64,000 bases of DNA, from positions 1 to 64,000 of the forward strand of contig QHBO01000011.1 in NCBI GenBank assembly GCA_003243965.1, read 5' to 3'. Below are positions 12,370-21,388 of this stretch, in pieces. The stretch comes from Chloroflexota bacterium. Lineage in GTDB: Bacteria; Chloroflexota; Limnocylindria; QHBO01. The notes beneath the pieces were generated by a model, which was not told the DNA's origin, searched no databases, and saw only the letters and a list, made by a program, of their open reading frames with translations. The position numbers were made by a program, and so were the translations under genes. Each line of letters begins with the position of its first letter. The stretch's first letter is position 1.

Positions 12370-12642
12370 GCGCGAGACCCGTCCGGCGGTCACTCCGCCG
12401 GATCGCGCCTGCCAAGCCGCCGGCGCTGTAGGTCGCGTGCGGCCAGGTGAGCAGCCGCGCGCCGCGCTCCTCCTCGAGATGGATGGCCATTGCATTGATC
12501 GCGACGTCGAATGAGCCACTGGCCGCAAAGAAGACGCAGGCCAGCACCACGAACGGACCAGATCGGGGAGCAGCACCTGCCAGACACCGAACATGCCGCT
12601 GAACGCCGCGAAAGCCAGGATCGACCGCGGCACGGGTCTCAT
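12370..12642 (-). pseudogene. Truncated, frameshifted MFS transporter remnant
   Basis: MRPVPRSILAFAAFSGMFGVWQVLLPDLV in one frame, then ACVFFAASGSFDVAINAMAIHLEEERGARLLTWPHATYSAGGLAGAI in another. Confidence 0.65.
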
Positions 12643-12887
12643 CGCCTGCGCATCGGTACTGATGTGGAAGGGATGTGGACGAGCCCCCCGCACGTCGCAA
12701 AAGTCGGGGAAAAGGGGCATTGCGTCGTCCGGTTCGGGAGGCCTATGCTGGGGTCGTCCCGAAGGGGCCAGCGATCCCGGATCCGAGCGATTGCATCAAC
12801 GGTTCCGGTGCCGATTCGGCGGTCTCGTACCGCCGTGTCGGGCCGCGGTTCCTTCGGGGCACTTCGCATGCGCGCCGGATGCCGATG

Positions 12888-13253
12888 TCATGGGGTCAGG
12901 TCGGCGGCAGCGGCCACCAGCTCGATGATCTCCGCCTTCGTGACGTCCTCCGGGCCGCTCAACCTCACGTGGCGAGCCGATTTGCCCGTTCCGAGGAGCA
13001 GATCGCGCGGATCCGGAAGCTGCGTTCCCTTGGCGAACATGAGGTTGACATACGATCGCTGGACCGCGAGTGCGCAGATCAAGCCCCGATAGCTGCGGTC
13101 GCGTCCGTACGCCACCAAGCGGTCGGCGCGGTCCAGCTGCTCGATCGCCTCGGGGATGATCGTCCGGATGGTCGCCCTGCCGGCGCGGACGATGTCAGCC
13201 ACGCCCGGCTCGAGCTCGGAGATGAAGCTCTCGATTTCCGCCCGCTCGTCCAT
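12888..13253 (-). CDS. DUF1801-domain protein
   Basis: AGRATIRTIIPEAIEQLDRADRLVAYGRDRSYRGLICALAVQRSYVNLMFAKGTQLPDP pattern. Confidence 0.72.
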   Translation of the reverse strand: MDERAEIESFISELEPGVADIVRAGRATIRTIIPEAIEQLDRADRLVAYGRDRSYRGLICALAVQRSYVNLMFAKGTQLPDPRDLLLGTGKSARHVRLSGPEDVTKAEIIELVAAAADLTP

Positions 13254-13260
13254 CGCCACC

Positions 13261-13992
13261 TCAGCTGAGTGGTTGCTCCACCTCGGCATCAGGCGGGTTC
13301 GGCCGCCGCAGTCCGATCGATCCCAGCGTACGCCGCACGACCGGCAGCCAGGCGCCGCCGAAGGCGAGTTGGGCCAGGACGATGGCGAGCAGCAAGGTTG
13401 CCGGGATGCCGACCGCCAGCCCCGGCAGGCCGATGATCCCGATCCCGCCCGATGGCGCCACGCCGGCGGTGGAGGTGGCTCGAGCGCTCGTCGCTCCGGA
13501 TCGTGCCGCGGACCCTGGACCGGTACCCGATGCCGGGGTGGTCCCAGATACCTCGGGAGTCGCCGTGGCCCGCGGGCTCCGCGAAGTCCCGGACGCCGTC
13601 GCGCCGCCTGACGCGGCAGGGTGGGGCGACCCGGAGGACGGACCAGGCCCGGGCGGGGACGCGAGCGGAGGAGGGACGCTGAACGTCGGCGCGAGGCTGA
13701 AAGTCGGTAGCGCCGAAAGGGAGACGCTCGGCAGCACGCTCGGCAGCGGCGGTGAGGTCGGAAGTGGTGGCGTGGTCGGCAGCGGCGGTACGGTCGGAAG
13801 TGGTGGCGTGGTCGGCAGTGGCGGTGCGGTCGGAAACGGCCCGACGCTCAGCAGCGGCCCGACACTCGCGGAAAGCCCGGCCGGCTTCGGGCCTACGTCA
13901 CCAGGCTGAAGGAGCGCGGTGCTCGCCGCGCTCAGCATCAGGATCGGGAGCGCGACACCGAGCCGCAGCCCGGAGTCAGGCGACCGCGGCAT
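13261..13992 (-). CDS. Low-complexity Pro/Ser/Thr-rich secreted or membrane protein
   Basis: N-terminal hydrophobic segment, PPLPT pentapeptide repeats, C-terminal TM segment. Confidence 0.6.
   Translation of the reverse strand: MPRSPDSGLRLGVALPILMLSAASTALLQPGDVGPKPAGLSASVGPLLSVGPFPTAPPLPTTPPLPTVPPLPTTPPLPTSPPLPSVLPSVSLSALPTFSLAPTFSVPPPLASPPGPGPSSGSPHPAASGGATASGTSRSPRATATPEVSGTTPASGTGPGSAARSGATSARATSTAGVAPSGGIGIIGLPGLAVGIPATLLLAIVLAQLAFGGAWLPVVRRTLGSIGLRRPNPPDAEVEQPLS
13738..13850. repeat. Degenerate 15-bp tandem repeats encoding PPLPT/V/S
   Basis: Iterated gtcggaagtggtggc/gtcggcagcggcggt units, in frame. Confidence 0.75.
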
Positions 13993-15757
13993 GGGCCGCC
14001 CACAGGCGCGATGCGATCGGGTCACCTTCCCGCAGGACGCGCTCCGGTTGCGTCCGGAGCAGCTCCACGAAGACGTCGACCAGGGCCGGCTCCAACTGGC
14101 CCCCCGACGCTCGCTGCAGGCGCCTCAGCGCTTCGCCGGCCGGCAATCCGGCGCGATACGCGCGAGACGTGGTCATCGCCGAATAGGCGTCGGCAACCGC
14201 AAGCAGCCGTGCGATGCGCGGGATGCCGTCGCCGCGCAGCTGGTCCGGGTAGCCGCTCCCGTCCCAGTGTTCGTGGTGCGATCGGACCCCGGCGCGCACG
14301 AGCTCGAGGTGCGGGAGGCGGGCGACGATCAGGTCACCGATGAGCGTGTGCTGCTCCATCAACAGCCGCTCCGCGCCGGTCAGTGGACCCGGCTTGCGAA
14401 GGATGCCGTCGGGCACCCCGATCTTGCCCACGTCATGCAGCAGGCCCGCGAGCCGCAGCGCCTGACGAAACTCCGGTTCGAGCTCGAGCCGCTCTGCGAG
14501 CAGCAGCACGTAATGCGCCACCTCCTCGGCGTGACGCTTCGTGAAGTGATCCTTGGTATCGATCGCGGCCACCAGCCCGCGCAGCACGCCGAAGTTCCGA
14601 AGGTCCTCCGGGCGCTCGGGCACCACCGGCGCGTCGACCAGGATCGAGTCGCCGCCACTGATCTTTGCCTCCCGAAGGGTGACGGTTGCTGCGGCGAGCA
14701 GCTCGGTCACCGCGCCGGCATGCTCCGGATAGCTCGAAACCCCGGCGCTGAGGGTGAGCGGAGGGCCCTCCCGCTCCCCGAACTGAGGCTTGAAATCAGC
14801 GAGTCGATCTCGGACGCGTCCGATTGCCGGCCGCACCTCGTGGGCACAGGTGGGTGGCCCGCCCAGCAGGAACTCATCGGGTCCGAATCGACCGATGATC
14901 GCGTTAGGGGGTGCCTCCTCCCGGAGGATGCGCGCCACCTCGGCGAGCGCAGCGTCACCCGCGGCATGTCCGTGAGTGGTGTTGAACAGCTCGAAGTTGT
15001 CGATGTCCATGACCGCCACCGCCAGCCAGCCGCCCTCGCGTCGCGCGTATTCGAGCGCGCTGGTCAGCGCGGCGACCACAGCTCCGTGATTGGGCAGGCC
15101 GGTGACGGGGTCGCGGCGCGCGGTTTCGATCAGCTCGCGCGATTGCCAGCTGAGCTTGGCCTGGGCAGCTCGGAAGATGAGCAGCAGCAGGAAGGTGAGC
15201 ACCAGCGCAGCAACCGTGAAGACGACCACGACTTCCTGCCTCACGGTGTCCGCAACGGCGAGGATCGGCCTGGCGTCGCGCCTGATCACCGCCACTGCCC
15301 GCACGGTGCCACCCACAGTGAGCGGCACCGATTCGGTGAGCTGCGCTGCCGGCCCGGTGCCGAGCGAGACGCTCGGTGACGAGTCGGCGCCAATCGTGAG
15401 CCGAGGCGGTGGAATCCCCGGCCCGACGGACGCGACCAGGATCGTTCGGTCCGCGGTGTACAGGGTCACATCGGCGAACCCATTAGCTGCGACGCTCTCG
15501 GCGAGCGCATTCTCGAGCGCCCGTCGGCGCGCGTCGGACGGAGGCGCGGTCAGGTCCGCGGGGCTGAGCTCACGACGAACGAACTCCTTCGCCCATCCCT
15601 GGTCGTGCCCGACCGTGGACGAGACCGAGGCGTCGGTGAGTACCCGGCCCACGAGAAGGGCGATGGCGAAGCCGGTCGCGAGCATGAGCAGCAGGCTCGC
15701 CGTGCAGACGAGCGCAAGCAGCGACGGCGGGTGCAGCCTCCCCCCGAACCTCGCCAT
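13976..15757 (-). CDS. Membrane GGDEF + HD-GYP domain protein (variant GGDEF motif)
   Basis: N-terminal TM/sensor, DPVTGLPNHGAVVAAL...GRFGPDEFLLGG; LLHDVGKIGVPDGIL...HHEHWDGSGYPDQLRGDGIP; start could be 15757, 15826 or 15877. Confidence 0.88.
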   Translation of the reverse strand: MARFGGRLHPPSLLALVCTASLLLMLATGFAIALLVGRVLTDASVSSTVGHDQGWAKEFVRRELSPADLTAPPSDARRRALENALAESVAANGFADVTLYTADRTILVASVGPGIPPPRLTIGADSSPSVSLGTGPAAQLTESVPLTVGGTVRAVAVIRRDARPILAVADTVRQEVVVVFTVAALVLTFLLLLIFRAAQAKLSWQSRELIETARRDPVTGLPNHGAVVAALTSALEYARREGGWLAVAVMDIDNFELFNTTHGHAAGDAALAEVARILREEAPPNAIIGRFGPDEFLLGGPPTCAHEVRPAIGRVRDRLADFKPQFGEREGPPLTLSAGVSSYPEHAGAVTELLAAATVTLREAKISGGDSILVDAPVVPERPEDLRNFGVLRGLVAAIDTKDHFTKRHAEEVAHYVLLLAERLELEPEFRQALRLAGLLHDVGKIGVPDGILRKPGPLTGAERLLMEQHTLIGDLIVARLPHLELVRAGVRSHHEHWDGSGYPDQLRGDGIPRIARLLAVADAYSAMTTSRAYRAGLPAGEALRRLQRASGGQLEPALVDVFVELLRTQPERVLREGDPIASRLWAAHAAVA

Positions 15758-15886
15758 GCCTCCGGACCCTTTCGATCTTGGGGGCACGAGCGTACCGGAG
15801 GCCACGGCGGAGCGGCGATAGGTCATCCGTACCGGGACACGCCGGCGCGCGCCCGTGACCCGCGCATCAGCCGTCACGGTGAGCGG

Positions 15887-18800
15887 TCAGCGGAGGTCGT
15901 CGACTCGCTGCAGGGCGGCGCTGGCGCCCTGGTGGTTGACATCGAGCGCCAGGACCGACCGGAGGGCGGCTCGTGCCGCGCGCCGCCGTCCCAGCCCGAG
16001 GAGGGCAAGGCCAACGAGGTACGTGCTCTCGATCTCGTTCCTCCGATCGAGATCCTCGTCGAACAGGAGCAGCCGCGGAAGCGAGGTTGCGAAGTAGTCG
16101 ACCTGGGCGGGTGTCCGAGCCTGTCGCCGGGCATCGCGGAGCAGGTTGCGCAAGAGGTCCTGGGCGGCCGCTGCATCCCCAAGGCAACGATGAGCGAGGG
16201 CTCGAAAGAACCAGTTCTCGGTCGGCCCGCCATCGAGGCGTCGAGCGACTGCCGAACCCCAGGCAGCCTCGGCGCGCGCCCTGTCGCCCGCGGCGTCCAG
16301 CGCCACGCCGAGCTCGAACAGCATCTCGCTCTCGGGTGCCAGCATGTGGCGCCCTTCACCGATGTTCTCCGGATAGGTGCGGGCCGCCTCGAGCTGGCGG
16401 ACCGCCTCGTCCGCGCGGCCCGTCCTGAGATTGGCGCGGGCGAGCGCCAGCCGGGCTCGGATGTACTGCTCTGGGACGAGGCCCTCGCCGCCCTCCCACG
16501 GGTGGAACCGGCGATCCATGAGCCGCCGCAGGCCGTCCTCGGGACGGCCCAGCTGGTTGAGGAGCCTGACCTGTTCGAGCGCGAGGTCGTCGCGCTCCTC
16601 GACGAGCTGGCGATTGGCCTCGAGCCGGGCGAGCCGTCGAGCGGGCGGCTCATTCAGGCGCTTGAGCAGCTGGTCGAGCTCATACAGCAGCCGGGCATCG
16701 CCAGGGTCGGCGCGGAACGCAGCGAGATAGTGCGAGCGCGCGCGGTGCGGGCGCCGCCGTACGTTGAACTCGGCGATGCCGAGGTTGCGGCGAACCGTCG
16801 CGAACCCCGGATCGCGCCTGCGGGCACGCTCCCAGGCGGCGATCGCCGCGTCATAGCGGCGACGGTCGTAGAGCAGATTCCCGAGGTCGAAGGCCGCTCG
16901 TCCATCATTCGGCGCGGCACGCTCGGCGGCGTGCAGCACCCCGATCTCCTCCAGCCGCGATGGAAAGGTCGTGCCACCGGGCGCGCGGGTCGCGATCCGG
17001 AAGTGCCGATCGGCCGCGGCTGCGTCGCCCGCCCGCTCATGGAGCCAGCCCAGGGTCTGGTGGACGATTCGCTCGCCGGTTGCTCCGGAATCGGATTCGC
17101 CGAGCAGCTGACCGAGCACCCCGATCGCCTCCGGCCACAGCCCCGCGGCCGCCATGTCGTGGGCGACATCGAGGCGAATCTGGGCATCGTCCGGGCGCGG
17201 GAACGGCTGAGAGCGTTCGGTGATTGGGTGCCCGGGACTGTTCGCGTCTCGGGCGGCAGTCGGTGCGTCGCCGCGGTGACCGTCTGCGAGCCGCAGCTCC
17301 TCCGACGCCCAGGCGTCCAGTGGGTCGACGAGCAGCCTGGCACGGGCGACGGCGGCCGACTCTCCCGGCCTGCCGAGCCGGCGCAGCACTGACGCGCGCA
17401 GGTTCGAGGCGGCCGCGTGCGCCCCGTTCGCCTCGAGGGCGTGATCGATGCAGCTCAACGCGGCTGCCCACTCGCCGCGCCGTCCGGCGAGCTGCGCCCG
17501 CCGGTACCACGCCGCCGCTTGCCAGGCCTGGTTCCAGGTCGCCTTGGCGAAGGCGTCATCGGCCTCGTCGAGGCGCTCGTGGAACTGAAGCGCCAGCCCG
17601 AGCTGATAGAGGGCCGTGCCATCGAGGGGATTGGCGTTGCGTGCCACGAGGCGACTGATCGCCGTGCGGAAGCGCGCCTCTGCGGCCTGGAACTCGCCGC
17701 GCCTGAGGTGCCATTCGCCGAGCGCGGTGTTCGCGCGGGCGTCGAGGGGATCGCGCCGGAGCGCCTCCCGCCAATAGGGCTCCGCTGCCCGGGTGGCGTG
17801 GCGGTACTGTTCGAGGTGGAGACCCGTCAGGTAGAGCTCCTCGATGGTCGCCACCTCCTGCGGGGGCGGTGGTGCTGCGGCGGCGACGGGGATCGGCGCG
17901 TCTTTTCCGGGCGGCGCGGGTCGATAGGCGATCAGCACGCGGCCCTCCGATGAGCCGACCGACAGCTCCAGGTCGTGGCCAGCGACGCGGGCCGGGAGGA
18001 TCAGCTCCTCGATGAATGGACGCTCCGGAGCCAGATCCACGGTCCGCTCGAGGAGCTCGCCCGCCGGTCCGGCGAGGTGGATCGTGGCACCCTCGAGCCG
18101 CCGGCTGACGCAGACGCCCACGCGCGCCCGTCCATCGGCAACCCGCAGGCTGACCCCTGCCTCGACGGTCGCCCGCTCCAGCGGCCCGACTCGCCGGAAG
18201 GGCCAGAGACTGTGCTGAAAGACCCGTGTCTCATACGGCGCGAGGAACGAGAAGTCTGGCTGGTTGTCGGTGTAGACGCCGGCCATCAGCTCGATGTACG
18301 GACCGTCGTCATCGGTCAGGTTGCGGTTCCACGCGTGACCGAATTCGTGACCGCCCCAGGTCCACAGCTTCTTGCCCGGCGAGATCCGATGGTCCGCGAC
18401 GTGGACGAAGCCGGCCTCCGCGGCATGGTCGTAACCGCCGAAGAAGTTCTCGTCGCTGCCGATCGCCATGTACGAGGTCGGGACCGGGATGTTGCGGTAC
18501 CAGGTCAGGTCGGCATCGGCCTCCGGGCGCGAGCCGTAGTCGACGCCGTAGTAGATGCCGCGCGCGATCGGGAATCCCGATGTCGCACGTCGCGCATGGT
18601 CCGCCACGTACCGGACGTCCGGTGGGAAGAACGCCTGATATCGATCGTGGACGCGCGCCGCGATGTTTGCCCACCACAGGAACGTCTGGACGAACGGCGT
18701 CCGGTTGGCCAACCGCACCTCGAGCTCCACGAGCGCGCTCTCGGGCCGCAGCCGGATGCCGACCATGCCCTTCATGCGGTTCATCGGCTCGTGCTCGCTG

Positions 18801-19306
18801 AGCCACACCGTCCGGCTGCCGTCGTCACCGGCCTCGATTGCCCAATCGACCGGCATGAACGTCGACGGACGGTGGTGCTGCGGCCAGTTGAACTCGACGC
18901 CCCCAGAGATCCATGGCCCCAGCAGGCCGACCAGGGCGGGCTTGATGACGTGCTGACGGTAGACGAAGTCGTACCCGTTCGATCGGTCCTGCGCGACGTG
19001 GATTCGGCCCCCGATCTCCGGCAGGATCATGAGCTTCAGCTGGCGGTTCTCGATGTGGATCGCCTGCCATCGGCGATCCGTACGCTCGTCGGAGACCCGC
19101 TCGGTGAAGGCGTTGGGGTACACACGGCCGCTGCTGCCCTGGTACACGCGCTTCTCGAGGAACATCGGGTTGCGGTCGGGCGGGCCTGGAAGGTAGGTCG
19201 GAATGACGACCGGCTGCGACCAGGCGCGGACCGCCGTCTCCGGGGAGCTCGAGCCTGGCGGGGAGCTCGAGCCTGGCGGGCGGCGATGCTGTTTCTTCGG
19301 CGTCAT
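15887..19306 (-). CDS. DUF5107 (mutarotase-like) domain protein with C-terminal TPR repeats
   Basis: ISGGVEFNWPQHHRPSTFMPVDW..., YDHAAEAGFVHVADHRISPGKKLWTWG, then many TPR-like helices; 4-nt overlap with upstream epimerase. Confidence 0.87.
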   Translation of the reverse strand: MTPKKQHRRPPGSSSPPGSSSPETAVRAWSQPVVIPTYLPGPPDRNPMFLEKRVYQGSSGRVYPNAFTERVSDERTDRRWQAIHIENRQLKLMILPEIGGRIHVAQDRSNGYDFVYRQHVIKPALVGLLGPWISGGVEFNWPQHHRPSTFMPVDWAIEAGDDGSRTVWLSEHEPMNRMKGMVGIRLRPESALVELEVRLANRTPFVQTFLWWANIAARVHDRYQAFFPPDVRYVADHARRATSGFPIARGIYYGVDYGSRPEADADLTWYRNIPVPTSYMAIGSDENFFGGYDHAAEAGFVHVADHRISPGKKLWTWGGHEFGHAWNRNLTDDDGPYIELMAGVYTDNQPDFSFLAPYETRVFQHSLWPFRRVGPLERATVEAGVSLRVADGRARVGVCVSRRLEGATIHLAGPAGELLERTVDLAPERPFIEELILPARVAGHDLELSVGSSEGRVLIAYRPAPPGKDAPIPVAAAAPPPPQEVATIEELYLTGLHLEQYRHATRAAEPYWREALRRDPLDARANTALGEWHLRRGEFQAAEARFRTAISRLVARNANPLDGTALYQLGLALQFHERLDEADDAFAKATWNQAWQAAAWYRRAQLAGRRGEWAAALSCIDHALEANGAHAAASNLRASVLRRLGRPGESAAVARARLLVDPLDAWASEELRLADGHRGDAPTAARDANSPGHPITERSQPFPRPDDAQIRLDVAHDMAAAGLWPEAIGVLGQLLGESDSGATGERIVHQTLGWLHERAGDAAAADRHFRIATRAPGGTTFPSRLEEIGVLHAAERAAPNDGRAAFDLGNLLYDRRRYDAAIAAWERARRRDPGFATVRRNLGIAEFNVRRRPHRARSHYLAAFRADPGDARLLYELDQLLKRLNEPPARRLARLEANRQLVEERDDLALEQVRLLNQLGRPEDGLRRLMDRRFHPWEGGEGLVPEQYIRARLALARANLRTGRADEAVRQLEAARTYPENIGEGRHMLAPESEMLFELGVALDAAGDRARAEAAWGSAVARRLDGGPTENWFFRALAHRCLGDAAAAQDLLRNLLRDARRQARTPAQVDYFATSLPRLLLFDEDLDRRNEIESTYLVGLALLGLGRRRAARAALRSVLALDVNHQGASAALQRVDDLR
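19242..19277. repeat. Perfect 18-bp tandem duplication
   Basis: ggggagctcgagcctggc x2, in frame near the N-terminus of the DUF5107 protein (PPGSSS repeat). Confidence 0.85.
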
Positions 19307-20289
19307 CGGTCCATTCCGTGGCTCTGCAGCACGCTCAGCCGTACCCACCAGCTGACCTCGCCACCGGCCGGAACGTGCGGGGCCCGACCGGCGTCGAGCG
19401 CCGTTGCGAGGTCCTCATCCACCGATGTCGCCGGCTCGATCCCCAGCTGGCACAACCGATTACCGTCCGGCCAACCACCGTAGTCGAGCCACAGTCCGGC
19501 GGCCGGCGCCAGCGCCCGATCCCACTCGATGGCGATCGCCGCGCCGTCCGGCTGGCGAACCACGACGCGATTTGGCGCGGGCGCCAGCGCAAGCTTGAGC
19601 GCGATGCCGGCCGTTTCGTCCCGGACGAGCGACAGGTCGAACGCCGTGTCGTCGGCGGTCGTCGCAAGCGGCCACTGGAGCATGCCGTCGGCGCCGGCCG
19701 CGAGTGCGATGCCGGCAGCGTGGCTGAGTCGGACCCGCTGCGCGGCGGGAAGCTCGACACGGCCACCCGGATCGACGGCCAGCAGCGGATGCATCGACCA
19801 CAGGAAGGGCACGGCGGGACCGAGCGATCGGAGAGCGTAGGTGACGGCAACCTCCCGGCCGTCGAGCCGGATCAATCGGTGGAGCTCGAATCGCTCGGCG
19901 ACGCGCCACACGGTGGCCAAGCCACGTGGTCCGGACTCGACGCGCGCCGGTCGGCCCCAGAGGTCGCCGTGGTCGCGCAGGAGCGGGCCGGACCGATCGA
20001 GGGGGTCCTCGCAGCGTGCGATCGTCGGCAGACACTCGTCCCACCCGAACGCCTGCTCGGCGCCGAAGGTCGCATCCGGAGCGTCCCATGCCGGGGTCGA
20101 GCGGGCCGGTTGAGGCAGCGGCACGCGCTGGGCAAGCCACTCGCGACCCGATGCTCGGTCCACGAGCGACACGAGCCGCGCCCCCAGGGCTGGCTCGCAG
20201 ACGAGCCGCAGGTCGTCGTTCGCGAGGGTTGCAAGGTGGCGGGCGTTGGACCCGACCGCCGTCACCTCGTCAGCGCGGTCAGGCGGCAA
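19303..20289 (-). CDS. Aldose 1-epimerase-like (galactose mutarotase superfamily)
   Basis: FGWDECLPTIARCE, LWSMHPLLAV, WLDYGGWPDG; context with sugar ABC transporter; start may be internal GTG. Confidence 0.75.
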   Translation of the reverse strand: MPPDRADEVTAVGSNARHLATLANDDLRLVCEPALGARLVSLVDRASGREWLAQRVPLPQPARSTPAWDAPDATFGAEQAFGWDECLPTIARCEDPLDRSGPLLRDHGDLWGRPARVESGPRGLATVWRVAERFELHRLIRLDGREVAVTYALRSLGPAVPFLWSMHPLLAVDPGGRVELPAAQRVRLSHAAGIALAAGADGMLQWPLATTADDTAFDLSLVRDETAGIALKLALAPAPNRVVVRQPDGAAIAIEWDRALAPAAGLWLDYGGWPDGNRLCQLGIEPATSVDEDLATALDAGRAPHVPAGGEVSWWVRLSVLQSHGMDR

Positions 20290-21388
20290 CCCGCGTCCGC
20301 GCTCGCTCTGCGCGCGCCTGGCGCCACTGGCTGATCGCGACCGCCACGACCAGCAGCGCTCCCTTGGCCACGAGCTGATAGAAGGTTGCGATCCCGAGAA
20401 GGTTCATCCCGTTGCTCAGCGCACCGATCAGGACCACGGCGAGCATCGTGCCCGCGATCGTGCCGCGCCCACCCTGCAGCGAGGCGCCACCGAGAAAGAC
20501 GGCCGTGATCGCCTCCAGCTCGAGGCCCTGACTGCCGGATGCCGGCTGACCGGAGTTGGTGCGCGCCGTCAGGATGATGCCGGCCATGCCGGCCGCCGCA
20601 CCGCTGAGCGCATAGATCCACAGCTTGAGACGGGTCACGTGGATGCCCGCCAGGCGAGCGGCTGCGGGGTTGCCGCCGAGCGCATACACCGCCCGCCCAA
20701 AGTCCATGTAGCGCATCAGGACCCCGAACCCGACGGCCACCGCCAGCAGGATCAGCAGCGAGACGGGGATCGGCCAACCGGGGATCAGGTCCAGCCTGCC
20801 GGTGCCCAGGGCGATGAAGCCCTGGTTGAGGACCGTGACCGGCTTGCCACCCGGGGCGATCAGGAAGGCGAGCCCGCGGAAGGCGGACAGCGTGGCCAGT
20901 GTCGCGATCACCGCGTTGACCCGCAGGGCGGTGATGATGAAGCCGTTCACCAGACCGAGCACGAGCCCGATGAGGATCCCGCCGACCACCGCCGCCGGCG
21001 CATTGCCGGCGCTGACGGCGAGGCCCGATCCGCCCACCACATCCCCCGAACCGAGGAGCACCAGGGCCGCCACGACGGAGGCGACGCCGGCGATCGAGCC
21101 GACCGAGATGTCGAGCATCCCCGCGACGATCACGATCGTCTCGCCGATGGCCACCAATCCGACCACCGAGATGTTCTGGCCGATGTTCAGCAGGTTCTGC
21201 GACAGGAAGAACTTGTCGCTCTGGCTTGCGATCAGCACCACGAGGATCGCAAGCGCGATCAGGAGCGAGAGGTTCTCCGCTCCGACCGATGCGATGATCT
21301 GCCGCCCGATCGCCGCCGGCCCGCGGCGCTCGCGTCGCGAGCCGGCGGTTGGTTCCGCCGCGAGCCCGTCCGTCCGTTGCTCGGTCAT
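20279..21388 (-). CDS. Sugar ABC transporter permease (RbsC/BPD_transp_2 family)
   Basis: GETIVIVAGMLDISVGSIAG; NPAAARLAGIHV; ALSGAAAGMAGIILTART. Confidence 0.92.
   Translation of the reverse strand: MTEQRTDGLAAEPTAGSRRERRGPAAIGRQIIASVGAENLSLLIALAILVVLIASQSDKFFLSQNLLNIGQNISVVGLVAIGETIVIVAGMLDISVGSIAGVASVVAALVLLGSGDVVGGSGLAVSAGNAPAAVVGGILIGLVLGLVNGFIITALRVNAVIATLATLSAFRGLAFLIAPGGKPVTVLNQGFIALGTGRLDLIPGWPIPVSLLILLAVAVGFGVLMRYMDFGRAVYALGGNPAAARLAGIHVTRLKLWIYALSGAAAGMAGIILTARTNSGQPASGSQGLELEAITAVFLGGASLQGGRGTIAGTMLAVVLIGALSNGMNLLGIATFYQLVAKGALLVVAVAISQWRQARAERARTRVAA

Noticed and set aside
13738-13850. CRISPR or regulatory repeat in the PPLPT region
   Set aside because: In-frame coding repeat explained by a Pro-rich low-complexity protein.
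15605-19483. 595-aa and 502-aa plus-strand ORFs opposite the DUF5107-TPR gene
   Set aside because: Antisense shadow ORFs; composition is a mirror of the real gene and lacks recognisable domains.
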